A DNA stretch of 64,000 nucleotides from Lampris incognitus. Lineage: Eukaryota; Chordata; Actinopteri; Lampriformes; Lampridae. The stretch covers positions 16,213,810-16,277,809 of the forward strand of contig NC_079219.1 of NCBI RefSeq assembly GCF_029633865.1. Reading direction: 5' to 3'. The translations under genes were made by a program, and so were the position numbers. The notes under the pieces are model-generated. The model saw only the letters and a list, made by a program, of their open reading frames with translations, had not been told where the DNA came from and searched no databases. Of this stretch, positions 47,412-60,202 are shown piece by piece (the first letter of the stretch is position 1; each line of letters begins with the position of its first letter).

Positions 47412-50400
47412 CCAAGCGCTGCTTTAGTCCTGCCAGTTCCACCATTTCTATGGACCCCGTTATATGGAAAATCCTTTATTCTTTCATTTGCCATTACAAA
47501 CGGGAGCCAGCTGATTAGTCTCTTCTCTCCTATCCTATTAGCCCCTGTGGTTATCTCCAAGTCTCCTGCTAGCACCAGTCCTTCTGCCCCATACAGGATG
47601 TCCTGTCCTCACACGTAATATTTCTACTCCCAGCCCAGAACACAGAGTTTGTGTGTGAAAAATTTGCCAGTGGACAACAAGGCCAACTCCATGTTTTGTA
47701 GTTTGTTTGTTTTTGTTTTTTTAAATCTAAACCACTTTTTCAGATTGTCACATTTATACATTTTTTGTTTGTTTGCCAGCCATGACATTAGCCGATCTAT
47801 TTGGAAATTCCGTCGTTGAGTTTGTATCAACTTTGCTTACACATGTAGAGTTGTTAGTTTGCAAAAACTTCTGGTAACATGTATGTACTGCCCTGATCTG
47901 TAGTAGTGGTTGGCCCAAGACTTAAACTTCTGCACGCATGCACGCACGCACACACACTCTTCGGGGTTGTTTTAAGTTTTTACTAAGGTCAGATCCACAG
48001 TAACTGTGGTTTTACAATAAAAGGTAAGATGACTTTAAGTCAGACTAGGGTGTGGTGTAGCAACAGAAAAAAAAAACCAGAGGGCATGTTTAGTGTATAC
48101 ACAAGCTCAAGCATGAGTAAGGATTCATGTGCCATACAGGTACATGTTTAGAAAAACCAATGGAGATAGGGGAGGAGGGAAAAGTGTGTTGTGGTTTATG
48201 TGTGCGTTTTTGTAGAGTTGGGCCTGTTACGTAACAGAGAAGCCTGCCAACAGAAAACGGAGGAAGACTGGCCTCAAGTCAACTATGTGAACTCCTCTAC
48301 CCCACTTCCTCACCTCTGCACGGCTCTTTTCTGTCTCCTGTCTTTCCATTTTCTTTGAAACAGTCACCCTCTCCACACTTCTTTTTCCTGTCACGCCTTC
48401 TTTTTCTACTGTCCGTTTCCCCTCTTCACATCTCAACTATCTCCTTCTGCACTAGTTTCCTCATTTGCTCCATCTCGCTCCCTCTCCTTACCTGTTCTGG
48501 TTTCTCTAAATCCCAGGGGGACTGGATACCAGTGTCAAGTAAAAATTGGGACTGCTGTAATGACAAACAAATACACTCATCCATGTTGTTAGCTCAAACA
48601 GCATCGCACATAGTTTTGTATACATGCACATGCTTGCTCTACTCTAGTTTCATTGTGCACCTTGACTTAGGACCAAACGACCCCCCCCCCGCCATTGTCT
48701 GATGGTGGTTCAATAATAGCGACCAATATTTGTATAATAGCTTGATACTGTATTTCTATTGTATCCCTACAATATTGCATTTCCATAATATTTCTGTAAT
48801 CATGACACAAACTAAATCTAATCAACCACAATCTAGGCCTGCTCAAAAATGTTGGGACTAAACTAGTCCATTCACCCTAATCCTGACAAAAATAGCAATG
48901 AATGTCAGCATTTCAAGTCACAATCATGAGATGGAAATAGGGTTGTATTTTGTAATTTACATAATATTTAAATACTTAAGATTAATTTTATAGTTAATGT
49001 AATGTTACAATGTCATGCTATAATTAAAATGGAAAGACTACTGTGAGTTTACTGGGGTAATGAGATAACACTACAGATATTTTTGGCCACCTGAGTTCTG
49101 CACTATTGCCACACCAATCCCACTTCCAACTTTTACAAATAACTCCAATTTTACCATGACAGGAAACAGCCTAACTGTTTACTTTTCTCAAAGTTAATTC
49201 CAGTTTCCCCAAATTTACTGCATTACAATGTATTCCTGTGAGCCTTTGGGTGAGACACAACAGCAGCTAGTGCAGGGCAGTATAATTAGACACTTGTCTG
49301 CTAGCCTGGCCAGTGGCTGGAATGTGTGTGAGACTTTACACTAAGTGAGGGATTGCCTTTGAAGCCGTTTGGTTTTCAGTTTAGACTAGCATAATCTCCT
49401 AATCTGGTGTGTGTCTCCGAGTGATGCATGTAGAGCAGTCTGTCAATTCCAACGCAATGCATTTTGGGAACCCTTTAAAGAGATTTAAGGGGCAACCAGA
49501 TTTAGATAAACCACTTCTCACACATATACACATACATACACGCGCAAAGGGGCCTTGGATTTAGAGATGCAGCTGGGTTGCTGGTGTCATATACAGTCTG
49601 TAGTTTACTGTGTTGGTGCGTTCTAGCAATTTATATTCATCCACTTTATCACCTGGTGTCCTCACTAAGACAGTTCAGTTTACATGCTGACATGGAGTAG
49701 ATGTTACATTTTCCTTTATTCCTTGGGTTAAACAATTTAAAAAAAAGCAAATGTTTTTATATAGGCGGTTCAAACATTTGATGGTTTGGCTGCTGATGGT
49801 TGATTTCTTGTTCAAATTCAGCTTTTTCTCCACATCAGCAAACTGGTTTACAGCCACTTCATTAGCAGTTTCTTCTGGTTTCTCTCGTCTTAGCCTTTTT
49901 GGGCAGTCCACTCCACCAACTGTTTCTTTTCTTTCATAATGATGCAGTAGGCAGACTGAACGAGAGAGAGATTGTGGCAGTCATTGGAGAAATAGTTCTT
50001 GAGGTATTTGATCCAAGACCAGCAGGGATGGACGCCGTTCCAGAGGTGCAAGTTTCAACCACTACACCCTCTCTATAGAAGAATAATGGACTCATGGTAA
50101 CATATGACAGCAGTCGCCCCATTTTTGATGGCACAAGCGAGGCTGCACTTGCAGTCTCATCTAGTATGGATCCAAGTGCAGACATGAGACTAAGCATGAG
50201 AAACAGCAGGAGATGTACCACCCTGCCCTTTATTAACAGACTGCTACCCAGCCGACAGAAAGAGAAATGAGAAAGTTCCACATCGCTATGCTCTCCTCAT
50301 ATTTCTTTAATTCTTAACTTTGTGTTCTGATCGGTGTCCTTGTGTACAGAAATGTCCAACATTAACCTTGTCCCTTTCACTTTGCTTCCTCCCCTGTCTC

Positions 50401-51390
50401 CTGTGGTTTTTCAGACCAGTTCATTCTCTTGTTACTTTTCTACCTCCATTTTGTCTCAACTGCCCTAGTTTTCCGTGACAAAATGGATGCTCACATGACA
50501 AACGCTACTTTTGAATAAACATCCTTAGTAGTTATGGGGAGCAATTTGATATGTGAGCCTTTACTTAAGAGGCTTGGTGGCGTTTAAAATATACCTCAGC
50601 TTTCCTATGTTGCACACTAATATGTAGAGAGGATGCATAAAATGCCCATGAACAAAGTGAGGAATACAGCATCATACTCTCTAATATCAGAAGCATAAGT
50701 GCAAGTATCTGGTAAAAACCTTCTGTATAGAAGCATGGTAGTGCAAACAGGACCTGAGACTTACCATGCATTTCTAGCCTTAACTAATGACTTTTTCATA
50801 TTTTCTGGAAAATGAGATTGTAAACATTTTCAGCCATAGTACTTCAGGGCAAAAATGAGGTTAACTGTAGGGTTTATTAACCACTCACTGCTGCAGTGGC
50901 TGTTCAAAGGCTTTACTTCGTCAGTGTCCTCAGCATCACTGATGTCGTGCCATTCAGGCTGACAATGTCTCGGGCATTTCCTCACATCTCCAGGCTCGTA
51001 AAGTTTGTCACTCAATATCACATTTCTTCTGTTCCACTGAGTGGTGACATCCACAATGAGTTTAGACTATGGAAAGAGCAGCAACGTTGTGGTGGCTGTT
51101 GTGAACTCCCATGGAAGCCTGTTTGAGCAGCAGGTTTCAACAGATGAGTAAAAACAACTGATTTGTGGTCAGTCTGGCCTTTCTCATTACAACTGATTAG
51201 ATCCACATTGTGTGCATGGTCCACCATGAGTTATGTTGCAATTGTTTAAAGCTCCCATTCCATAACAGCCAAACTCACCACATCTGTTATACTGGCTCCA
51301 GCGTGTGATTTGAATTGTGGAGGCGTTTGCTGTACAATGCTTACCATGTCACACTTCAGGTGATTGGAAAATTTGTTTGTTTTTGTTTTT
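47410..51390. other. Unassigned part of presumed gapdhs intron 1
   Basis: No gene is supported. Two coding-like scraps stand out. On the plus strand at about 50,028-50,270 a frame reads MDAVPEVQVSTTTPSL, a stop, then VTYDSSRPIFDGTSEAALAV. On the minus strand at about 51,227-50,860 overlapping frames read GQTDHKSVVFTHLLKPAAQT and then RRNVILSDKLYEPGDVRKCP. I could not name either; both look like eroded transposon or retropseudogene pieces. Confidence 0.4.
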
Positions 51391-51810
51391 TTTTTGTGTG
51401 GATTTCCCCCCACTTTTTCTTCCAACTGTACTTGGCCAATTACCCTACTCTTCCGAGCTGTTCCAGTCGCTGCTCCACCCCCTCTGCCAATCCGGGGAGG
51501 GCTGTAGACTACCACATGCCTCCTCCAATACATGTGGAGTCGCCAGCTGCTTCTTCTCACCCAAGTGAGGAGTTTCTCCAGGGAGACGTAATGCGTGGGA
51601 GGATCACGAGCAGGCACCCGGACCGACCAGAGGAGGCGCTAGTGCAGCAACCAGGCCACATACCCACATCCGGCTTCCCACCCGCAGACATGGCCAGTTG
51701 TGTCTGTAGAGACACCCGACTAAACCGGCGGTAACACGGGGATTCAAACGGGCCATCCTCATGTTGGTAAGCAACGGAACAGACCACCACGCCACCCGGC
51801 CACCCCCAAA
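51391..51810 (-). mobile_element. Seven-copy tRNA-SINE family copy
   Basis: Tail TTGGCCAATTACCCTACTCT at the left; head region with GGGGATTCAAACGGG and CCACGCCACCCGGCCACC at the right. About 25 bp around the G-rich segment near 51,608 is missing. Confidence 0.85.
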
Positions 51811-51901
51811 GGTGATTGAAATTTTACTGTTTCGCTCTTGAGGTTCAGCAGTTAGCAGTTACTGAGACTCTCACTGCCTCTTGTAAGGTTTTCATCTTGC
51901 A

Positions 51902-52738
51902 TAGGGTTGGGTATCGAAAATGGTGCACATATGGCACCGACCGAAATATCTCGGTCCTACGGAGTATCAAACTCTTTGGAAAAAAAACGGTGCCAAATTT
52001 CGATACTTTACAGTAGACGACGTGAACGCTATCACAGCCAGCCAATCACTACCAGCATTGTTGTACACAGGTGACTGACTGACAAATCAGCATGAAGCTA
52101 TTTGGTATGCGTGTGCGTCTCGTGACTGCGTTAAGAGTTAAAAACCGGTGGGCAAGATTCAGTGAGCTACTATGCGTCCAAAGCGTGGCTACACTTTGTA
52201 AAACTAGACAGCAAACCTGTCACAGTAAAATGCAGCCGCTGCAAAACGATCATCAAATCCAAGTCTGGGAGTACATCGAATATGATGAAACATCTGATCA
52301 TGCATGGGATAAATTTACGAGTGGACAACTGCTCTATGTTTGATAACGTTAATGTCCGTGCTGCTGCCAATGTTAACGTTAGCTCTGGGACGTCTGCTCT
52401 GGGTCTTCTTCTGGTGCCACTGCTAGCAATGATGAAACAGGTAAGGACGGTTATGATGATGTATATAAATAGGCTCACATACATTAAAGATGTCAGTCTG
52501 CACGTTGACCTCATTGTCATTGCTGACCTCACTTTCAATCTCAAAGCGCTAGAGTACAGAACCAAAATAACACAATATGTCAATGAATTATGATGCTCGC
52601 TGTATAGAAAAGTAGTTTGCTGATAATCCTATAAGGTTTTCATAACATATAGTATCGGGAAAAGGTATTGTTTAGGTATCGTATCGAATTGGAGGTACTG
52701 GTTTTGGTATCGTAAATTTTCAAACGATACCCAACCCT
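51902..52738 (+). mobile_element. Non-autonomous hAT element carrying a BED finger
   Basis: The terminal inverted repeats are TAGGGTTGGGTATCG (left) and its reverse complement at 52,725-52,739. Flanking 8-mers ATCTTGCA and AATTTGCA agree at six of eight positions. Inside, the plus frame at about 52,180-52,330 gives VKCSRCKTIIKSKSGSTSNM then MKHLIMHG, a BED zinc finger with its C2/H2 ligands. The DDE and dimerisation parts are absent. It lies in the presumed gapdhs intron 1. Confidence 0.8.
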
Positions 52739-53184
52739 AATTTGCACATTTGATTTTGTTTACAGGGCTGGGAGTACACATTGACTAATATTCTGTTAGG
52801 GCTCCAGTGTCACTGAGTCATTGAAAGCCTTCATTTTCAATGACAAAATAATGCCCTCCATACTCTTCACAGTAATACTGCCAATCCATGTTGTCTCTGG
52901 CTCTTGGCAATTGATTATGAAAGTGTAACTGCCAGATTTTGTCAGTCATTTAGCCTTTGGGCATTTCTTGTTACTCCTTTGCATAGTGGCAACCAAAGTT
53001 TGATAATTTGAATGCAGTATATGGTGCATGTTGCCTGGTTCTCCTTTTTGTTGCCCTTTTCTTCTCTAGATTAAAAAAAAAGAAGTATATTATATATATA
53101 TGCTGCCATATAGCAAACTTTCCAACCAGCATTCTTCATTATTGTAACACAAAAACCCCCTCCAAAAAAACAAACAAAGGTCAC

Positions 53185-53603
53185 GTTTTTTTGGGGGCCC
53201 CCCCCTTTTCTCCCCAATTATGCTTTTTGGCCAATAACCCCACTCTTCCGAACCATCCCAGCTGCTGCTCCACCCCCTCTGCTGACCCTGGGAGGGCGGA
53301 AGACTACCACATGCCTCCTCTGATACATGTGGGCATTGCCAGTTGCTTCTTTTCACCTGACAGTGAGGCGTTTCGCCAGGAGGACGTAGCGCATGGAAGG
53401 ATCACGCCATTCCCCCCAGTCTCCCCCCCCAAACAAGCACCCCAACCAACCAGAAGAGGCGCTAGTGCAGCGACCAGGACACATACCCACATCCGGCTTC
53501 CCACCCGCAGACACGGCCAATGTCTCTGTAGGGACACCCGACCGAACTAGAGATCCCCGCGTTGGTAGGCAACGGTACCTACGCTATGCTACCCGGGGCC
53601 CCG
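53185..53603 (-). mobile_element. Seven-copy tRNA-SINE family copy
   Basis: Tail CCTTTTCTCCCCAATTATGC at the left; head ending GCTATGCTACCCGGGGCC at the right. About 25 bp is missing before the head (box B region damaged). Confidence 0.85.
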
Positions 53604-54529
53604 GGGTCACTTCTTTGTATCAGAAAGTGTTGTCTGGTTTCAGTCCGTGTGTGTGTGTGTCTCCTGGTTCTTGCCCTGACACACCCCATACTGTTGCCTG
53701 GTTACAGAGTGAGCTGCATGGTCAATAGGAGTTACTTTGTCTGTCAGCCAATCGACCCTGATCTAATATTCAACACACAATTTGTCACATGTGCACACAA
53801 ACACACTACACAGACTCACAGAGGCAGTACTGTTTTGCGAAGGGCAGAGTGCGAACATCTTGCGAACAGCAACTTACAACCTGCTGCCACTCACTAACAT
53901 GCGCACAGAAAAGACAGACAGACACCCTTTAATAAGAAATTCTTGAAATTGAACACATCTGATAATTCATTACAGATTAACGAGCACTGAATGCATTTTG
54001 ATAAATGCTGAAAGTGCACTACTCTCATTTGAATTCAAGTTTCAGAAGCCAAGCACTTGCGTGATTGCAGTACAATGTGAAAAATGTAGACCCCCTAGCA
54101 GTGCGGCCTTGCCATCTTTTCACACTGGCTGAATTGAGGGCAGCCCTGGCCGACTGGGTTGGCACTGGCTGCGTTCCTTCCTCCCTCCTCCAGTGAATAA
54201 CGCTAAACTTTGTTAGTGTGCTACCACCTCCTGTTCTGATTGGCCTGCAAGAAAGCAGAACGGACCAATCAGAGAGGCTGCAGCAGCTGGGCTCCTTCAC
54301 TAGTGGTTGGGAAGAACAATATGTTCCTTACTGACCTCCTCACTAATTACTTGCCTTCATTATTATTCACTTCTGTCCCTAAACTGCCTCGCTTTCAGAA
54401 CCCCTCACCACCTTACTTTCCCCCTTCTCTTTTGCTTCATTTGTCCTCCACTCCTACCATCACCACCACCCCTCGTTTTGGATCCCATGACCTTTCCCTC
54501 CCCCTGAGCTGCAACCTATTTTCTTTATA

Positions 54530-55095
54530 CACAGCGTGTGACAAGAGGGGTGCTGGGGGGGGGCAGTGTGTATGTGGGTCACGCTCCCCCAATGGATGAG
54601 AAAATATCACGGTTCTCTTAGACAACAATGTCACAGAAAATGTCTGACAGGATAATACCTCTCTGCCCTCAACCCTGCCATCTCTCTTTCTTGAAATGAC
54701 ACAGCATTTCACTTCACGTACACAGGCACACACACACAGACACGCACATCTTTTGTATGGGACAAGCGTGCAAAAGAGGGGGAAGCAGTATGTCTGTGGA
54801 GCACACTCTCCCAGTGGATGAGAAAATACTGAGGTTCTCTTCATTTTAAATTTCTTTTCATGTGACAAAAAAAAAATTACTTGGCCAAATGAAATTTGTG
54901 GAGAAGGAAAAGGTGCAAGCAGAAAAGGAAAGTGGAGAAGAGATGAGAAGAAAAGATGAGACATACGGATAGGAGAAGAGTTATTGGAATGACTGGGAAA
55001 TATTTGGTAGACAAGACGATACACCTCTTCCTTACTCTCAACCCTGTTCTCTCGTTTTTTTTGCAAGAACAAAGCATTCCCCTTCACACAATAAC
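54530..55095. repeat. Diverged tandem duplication
   Basis: GTGGATGAGAAAATACTGAG (54,813) repeats AATGGATGAGAAAATATCAC (54,591), each preceded by a GACAAG...GAGGGG block and followed by GGTTCTCTT. Farther on, CTCAACCCTGCC (54,667) is repeated as CTCAACCCTGTT (55,037), with ACAGCATTTCACTTCAC / AAAGCATTCCCCTTCAC. The second unit carries about 130 bp of extra purine-rich sequence. Confidence 0.6.
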
Positions 55096-55998
55096 CAACA
55101 TGCACAGCTCTGGGACAATGGACTCATTTATTCCCTGTCGGCGTACAGAACTTCACACACTAGTTGACCATCATATGGACCACGTTGTTCGACAGCAGAT
55201 ATTTCCTCAATTTCTCCCCAACACCGTCAGTGTCAGTATACAGCGGCTCCATCTAACAAACATCTGTGATACAAATAAACACATTTACATAAAATCCAGT
55301 ACGGCAACACCAATGAAGAGTCCCCTGCCCGTTAACTGGTACAAAGACGAGTTATTCACCACTAATATCAGACAATTAGAATAAATAAAAAACTAAAAAC
55401 ACATGTCAAGGACTCTCACAGTTAAACTAACATCAGATTATAATAGTTTATAATGAAGCTACTATACTATTCAAACAGGTTGACCTGGTTTGTGTATTCG
55501 TTTGACATGATTGGCATCGAATGAATGAAAAGGGGCATTTTGCTTACAGTACTTCAACACTCATCCTTAACACAACCTTTTTTTTTTTATTTCTCGTCTA
55601 TCCCCTTATCCCCTCCATCTACCACTCCCTTCCTCTCCAGTAGATTTCCACTCTGGTGCATTGATTGGCCAAGAGCCCAGAAGAAGCCAATTAGGAACTG
55701 TTGTCTACTTCTCCCACTCCTCCGTGAGTCTCACAAACTAAACATGTTGCATGGAGACTTAAAAATTAACTTTAGCTATTACACTTCAATACACACAACA
55801 TGGTAGTAGAGCGGCACAACCGAGTTGATGTGAAGTAATGCAAAGTCCACATAATAACATAAAATGTAAGAAAAGAGATGTCTGTCATTTCAAAAGTTAA
55901 TCATGGTCAATAGTGACTCTCCTCGCTTCAGTCTCCTCCCTCCTTTCCTCCCCTCTTCATAAGTCACTAGTGTTTTCCACCATAGCAATGTCACTCTT

Positions 55999-56130
55999 CT
56001 GCTTTAACCTAGTCGGTGAAACGTCCAATACCATCACATCACTTTCCTCTCTCACACACACACACACACATGCTTTTAACCTAGTCGGTAAAACGTCCAA
56101 TACCATCACACACACACACACACACACACA
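55999..56130. repeat. Two 38-bp direct repeats joined by CA tracts
   Basis: AACCTAGTCGGTGAAACGTC (from about 56,006) recurs at about 56,079 with one change, each copy followed by CAATACCATCACA and a CA-rich tract. Confidence 0.85.
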
Positions 56131-56566
56131 TACGGCAAGGATGGCTTCCCACAAACAATGGCAGGCACTGATGCATCAGACTGGCACCTTGACTGTCCGT
56201 TACATAGGTCTATATTTTTATAACAGAGAGCGAGCTTGATTCAGAACTGGTTTTGGCTCATAGCAGGTCTCTAGATCTGTGCACAAAAAAAAAAGTTAAG
56301 CGCTGACATTTTTTTAACGTAAAATGTATTCCTATTGCCCATTACCAATGGTAATGGCGGAGGAGGTGGTTGGTCAATGGTTCAGTAAAAGTGTGGCATG
56401 CGTGCAGACACACATGAATTAGTAAAAGGTGTGCTGTCTCACACTGCAGAGGAATCCGTTTGGAAGCCATGTGACTGCTTTGCAGTGGTACTGCCCTATC
56501 CAGAAACATGCGCACACATACATACCTGTTCACAGTTGTTAGAGCTTGCATCAGCAGGAAGTTGAC

Positions 56567-56598
56567 AGACATTCCTCTGACAGCTCAGAGGAATGTCT
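56567..56598. repeat. Perfect 14-bp hairpin
   Basis: AGACATTCCTCTGA (56,567-56,580), loop CAGC, then the exact reverse complement (56,585-56,598). Confidence 0.9.
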
Positions 56599-56599
56599 C

Positions 56600-59500
56600 T
56601 ATACTCACTTCCTCCCTCCTGTGTCAACTGCTATATGTCCACGAGGCACAATGTGCAACCCTCGAGCTATAGCTCTATGGTGTCTGTTCATGTGAGACCA
56701 TCTATACAATTCAAGTCCCGGGCTCTGATTTGCTGGGCCATGTTCAAAAGGAGTCAAAGTACTTGAAAAGGTCGCATGAAATGAAATTTAAAGTGCTGCG
56801 AACTTCCAGGATTTGACCTATTGGAATGAAACAGAATGAATGGTTGGGTAGGAATTTGTGACGGGAGTTTGATTTGACAAATAGTCAATAATGGTTGGAC
56901 ATTTTTGAAAGAATGCTCTGATCTCATCCCTAGCCAATACGCTATTGGCTAGTTTCCATTTGGTGCTAGAGCACTCTTATTTCAATTTAATGCACCATTC
57001 ATTGGATTTTTTTTTTGTGCAAGCGCAGGGTGATATAACCAATAAATTATCGTATTTTTCCATAAGAGAAAAACATCATTCTCATGAACTCAAAACTAAA
57101 AATGATTTTTTTTGAGGGCCTCTAGAAGATAACGTTGAATAGATGCAAATTAAGTGCAGGTAAGAGGTGACAAGAATGAACATAATTTTTTCCTATCACA
57201 GGAACTTTAACACTGCACCTTTAGATGAAATAACTAGTCATTTGAATATATACATTTTTTAATTTCATTGTGTGTTTCCATAGTAAAAAGGTAGAGTATA
57301 TGAAAAATTGTTTTATTGCACACAGTCTGTAGAAGTTGAGGTGTGATAGTTGCCACCATAGCAGAGAGGCTTTCCCCAGTTGTGAATCTGCATCCCTGGT
57401 AAAGGCAATACAGACCATCATGGCTGTGCAAAAAGTGTTGAGTCATTGTGGGGTTCTCTTACGCACATCCTGTACTAGCCAGCTAGTGCAATTAGTCAAA
57501 CGTAGAATATAATCAAATGGAAAGCTCATGCTAACCTGAACCAGGGAACAGTCATAGTACTTTGAAAGGGAAGCAAACCAACATTAACCCTGACTGACAC
57601 ACACTTCTAACTGTGCTGAATGACATGGATCCTTATGTAAAATAATCCTTGCAACAAAGTTGTGCTCTTGTTTCTAGTGGTAATACTCCAACCCCAAACA
57701 AATCTCGAGGAATCACCAAAGTAATCTGTGTTAATTTTAATCTATGGCAATCTGCCAGAGTGACTACCAGATTGAAACATGGAAAGACTGGAACGACACC
57801 AGCAGCATGTGGCAGCTAATCTACTGGAGGAGGCTGACTCATGGGCTGACAAGTCTGTACACCACTGACAGCACGTAGCGGATTTTCCCCTGCAACTTTG
57901 TGGAAAAAAATAGCTTTGGTTTTACATTAGCAAAACCAGTTATTGCCATGTGTTCCAATTAACCTGAGCCATCAAAAACTAACCTGGATAGGTTTTTTTG
58001 AAAAAAGTGCCGATTTTAAAATACGAGCCCTATAATAGTTGCAAATGTCCCATGAGGAAATTGACCTCAACTGTAGGAATGTGTTAAAAAAAAAACGAGG
58101 ACATGGACTCCCTTTACAATATTGAGCATCTTCCCAACACCTCCAGGCCCATTTGCGACCTTCAGTATGCTAGCAATATAGTTATGTGCAATTGACTATG
58201 GTGCAGACAGAAGCACAGCCTGTTCCAGGTCAAATTGGAGGGGGGGGGTGAAGCTCGGGAGTGAGTTAGCATCTCCCCAGCAGCTCTGGTAGCCCGTTGT
58301 GACCTCTGCCAGTCTAATGACCTTCATCAGTGAAACAAGGCCAGCTGTGGCTGCATCCACCTCTACCACGCCTCATCTGATTGAATGGAAACTACTGAGA
58401 CATAATGTGTTGTGGGCCACCATTATACTATATGAAAAGGGTGTCAACCTCCATTAACACAAAACATGAACAAAATTATCTGATTTAGGTATCTAAAAGG
58501 TTTTCGGGGAGGATGTGTTTGGAAGCATTTCATCTGCCAGACTTTCTCCTTGTAAGGCCCCACCGCATTGCATTGACTGACTACACCATGAGCAGCAACC
58601 AATGTCAAGAACCTGTTGCGCTATAAGCCAAGTTCTGCGACTGCCGTAGGAGAAAGTCGCGTTTTAAACCGCACATAAACGGATATATACGATTAAAGTG
58701 ATCGTGTGGCCGATGGCCCAAAAAGGGGTTGCAAGCTTGTGTCTACTGTGGACTCAAAACTGCGGCAGAATCATGCACCACTGTCTCTTTGCTCTTCAGG
58801 CGGCATCACGGAGAGAGGACGTAAAACCAAACCGCATCGATCGTCTTTCAAGGTGAAGCAACTACGCCAGACACGTACGTTGCAATATTAATGGCAGGGA
58901 CTGTTCTGGTGCTTTACGGAAGAAATACGTCTGCTGCCCCCCCTCCCCCCGCCCCAACACCGACTGCGGTAAGACGATGACGTAACAAGGAGACATAATC
59001 ACGACAACCAGGGGATGCACGTAGTTTTCACCTCCGGTCTGAAACTGCGCTATTTTTTATTATTATCAATTGGCCATTAAGAATTAACTAGCATCTTAGT
59101 CGACGTCATCAGAGGTAATAATTCAGATATGGTGCAAATCTGCGTAGTTATTAATCCATTTCCACTCCCCCCCTCCCCTCTATGTCCACGTTCATTCAAA
59201 CTGCAAGCGATAAACTGCACTGACAAATGTAATACCTGCTGCATCAACAGTTATGCTCCGTGTGGCAGAACAAAGTGTGGCGGTTATATAATTCTCTTTA
59301 TTCGAGCTTCTTAATCCACTTACGGAGAAAAAGCATCGGGGGCTGCTATTGTCACGTTAAGCTAGGTTGCACATTATAAATTAGCATACAAGAATCGCGC
59401 TCTTATGTTTAATTTTACACATTCACGCCGCTTTTGCTATAGCCTATGCTTCTGTATAGGGTTTCAAACCAAACGTCGTTTTTGGCGTAAACGACGCGAC

Positions 59501-59800
59501 AACTCAACTGGAAAGCGTTTAACACAACCAGTCTCCCAAAAACTGGAAGGCCACCGCGGACGGGCGCATCCGCTTCCATCCGCGCATCCCCCGTTTTCGC
59601 GTCCTCATTTTGGAAAGGGGACGTTAAAACATGCAAAACCCTCTCTTCTTCGCACCACCTTAAATATATCCGTTTAAGGGTGGGCAAAGGCGGTCCAAGT
59701 AGCCGTTTAAGCAAAGTATCGTTGCTTGAACGGGCACTTGTTGCTGTTGAGAGTGTACCGTTTGCACGGGTATTCGTATCTACGGGTTTTATTTTTGCAG
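56600..59800. other. Presumed 5' part of gapdhs intron 1, no features recognised
   Basis: No coding region or known repeat is supported. From about 58,580 the sequence becomes richer in CpG (for example TCGCGTTTTAAACCGC and ACGCCAGACACGTACGTTGC), which fits approach to a promoter area. Confidence 0.4.
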
Positions 59801-59818
59801 AGGCTGTGCATCCCTTAC

Positions 59819-59930
59819 CTTGCTGACGATGCTTCTCCGTCGGTGTAAGCCAAGTGCAGCGCCGCCTTCCGTAATTTATAGTGGACACGTGCCCTACGCC
59901 GGGTTGCCCTGGTGATTTGACGTCACGTCT
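59819..59930 (-). promoter_or_regulatory. Candidate gapdhs promoter and non-coding exon 1
   Basis: Minus-strand order: a perfect CRE TGACGTCA (59,918-59,925), an E-box CACGTG (59,886-59,891), a TATA box CTATAAAT (59,881-59,874), then a presumed start near 59,845 and an exon ending GTCAGCAAG with donor GTAAGG at 59,818. No other minus-strand gene is available for this exon, and the gapdhs coding exons need a leader exon, so I assign it to gapdhs. The CRE plus TATA layout would suit CREM-type control in germ cells, or CREB. The assignment is inference. Confidence 0.5.
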
Positions 59931-60142
59931 TCCGCTGCTCCGAGTATCCATTCGGGACGAGGGCCTGGTCACGGCTACCCACCGCGGCCATGGAGACGAC
60001 ATGATGGGACATTATTTTCACTAGTGGTCTTTTTATCCCTTAACATTTGCTATAGGGGACAACCTGTGCTCCGAAGGCATACATGCCACGGGTTACCATG
60101 AAATACCGTGAAAAAGTAAAACAAAAATAACCCTAGCAAGAA

Positions 60143-60196
<54 letters not shown>
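60143..60196. repeat. (CT)n(GT)n microsatellite
   Basis: About 9 CT units directly followed by about 18 GT units. Confidence 0.95.

Positions 60197-60199
<3 letters not shown>

Positions 60200-60202
<3 letters not shown>

Noticed and set aside
59415-60002. Minus-strand 195-residue open frame over the promoter region
   Set aside because: GC-rich sequence without family resemblance; overlaps the CRE/TATA promoter and the proposed donor.
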